A stretch of DNA of 64,000 nucleotides, taken from positions 1 to 64,000 of the forward strand of contig CASKJV010000008.1 of the NCBI GenBank assembly GCA_949388605.1, written 5' to 3'. The notes beneath the pieces were generated by a model, which ran no database searches, was not told the DNA's origin, and worked only from the letters and a program-made list of their open reading frames with translations. Origin of the DNA: an uncultured Clostridia bacterium (GTDB taxonomy: Bacteria > Bacillota > Clostridia > TANB77 > CAG-508). Position numbers and translations under genes: made by a program. Shown here piece after piece: positions 63,444 to 64,000 of the stretch; the stretch's first letter is position 1; the number at the start of each line of letters is the position of its first letter.

Positions 63444-64000
63444 ATGTACACCGACAAAAATGATTTACTTACTAAAGCAAAAGATTTATTAAAAGAAGAA
63501 ATGACAACAATTTCATATACAACTTGGATTAAAAATTTAGAAATCCAATCAATAAAAGATAATAAAATTGTTTTAATTGCTCTTTCTAAAATGCAAAAAG
63601 ATGCTATAGAATCTAGACTATTTGATTTAGTTGCAAATACATTTAATTTTATTACTAACAAAACTTGTGAAATAGAGATAAAAGAAAAATCAGAAATAGA
63701 TTTAGATCAAGTTAAAGAAGAACCAACTGCAGACTTTATAAATACAGAAAACTATACAAATAGTTTTCTAAACCCAAAATACACTTTTGATAATTTTGTA
63801 ATAGGAAATAATAATAAATTTGCACAAGCTGCTGCTATAGCGGTTTCAGAAGCACCAGCTACATCTTATAATCCATTATTCATATATGGTGGAGTTGGGC
63901 TTGGTAAAACTCACTTAATGCATGCAATTGGAAATAAAATTATTCAGAACAATCCAAATACAAAAGTATTATATGTAACATCAGAGCAATTCATTAATGA
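63444..64000 (+). CDS. dnaA: Chromosomal replication initiator protein DnaA (partial, runs off window)
   Basis: [34 protein letters not shown]...[55 protein letters not shown]. Confidence 0.97.
   Translation, partial: MYTDKNDLLTKAKDLLKEEMTTISYTTWIKNLEIQSIKDNKIVLIALSKMQKDAIESRLFDLVANTFNFITNKTCEIEIKEKSEIDLDQVKEEPTADFINTENYTNSFLNPKYTFDNFVIGNNNKFAQAAAIAVSEAPATSYNPLFIYGGVGLGKTHLMHAIGNKIIQNNPNTKVLYVTSEQFIN

Noticed and set aside
63413-63661. 82-aa minus-strand ORF at window end
   Set aside because: Antisense to dnaA.

Overview
Low-GC Firmicutes/Clostridia-type chromosomal window ending just inside dnaA, so it covers the left side of oriC. The oriC-proximal block (about 50-64 kb) is classical: dnaA(partial), oriC, rpmH, rnpA, yidD, yidC, jag, mnmE, mnmG, rsmG, parA, parB, DUF4446, an HD-domain gene and two tRNA-Ser genes. 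The middle carries housekeeping and envelope genes: rsmI, a TrmN6-like methyltransferase, GerMN, a giant 2-hydroxyacyl-CoA dehydratase activase-like protein, WG-repeat protein, acpS, tatD, lemA-htpX, transglutaminase, G5/3D protein, comM-like, dprA, yraN and an AI-2E-family permease. The left 22 kb is unusual: rpoB-rpoC lie with no ribosomal protein genes directly upstream, among large modular, repeat-rich surface proteins (SpaA/Cna-B-like, InlB B-repeat, BspA-like LRR, MucBP-like, IPxTG anchors). Main points for follow-up: (1) a tandem cassette duplication that placed a ~95% identical copy of the predicted rpoB promoter upstream of a BspA-like surface protein gene and left a decaying pseudogene; (2) adjacent genes for a sortase-anchored cohesin-like protein and an LRR/coiled-coil/dockerin protein; (3) a ~160-bp intergenic repeat family with several inverted repeats and a compensatory base change in its 3' hairpin; (4) a 33-bp palindrome made of two inverted DnaA boxes beside a very AT-rich intergenic region ~12 kb from oriC; (5) a possible RBS-sequestering alternative hairpin upstream of the TrmN6-like gene. 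All calls come from reading the sequence by eye; no database search was run.
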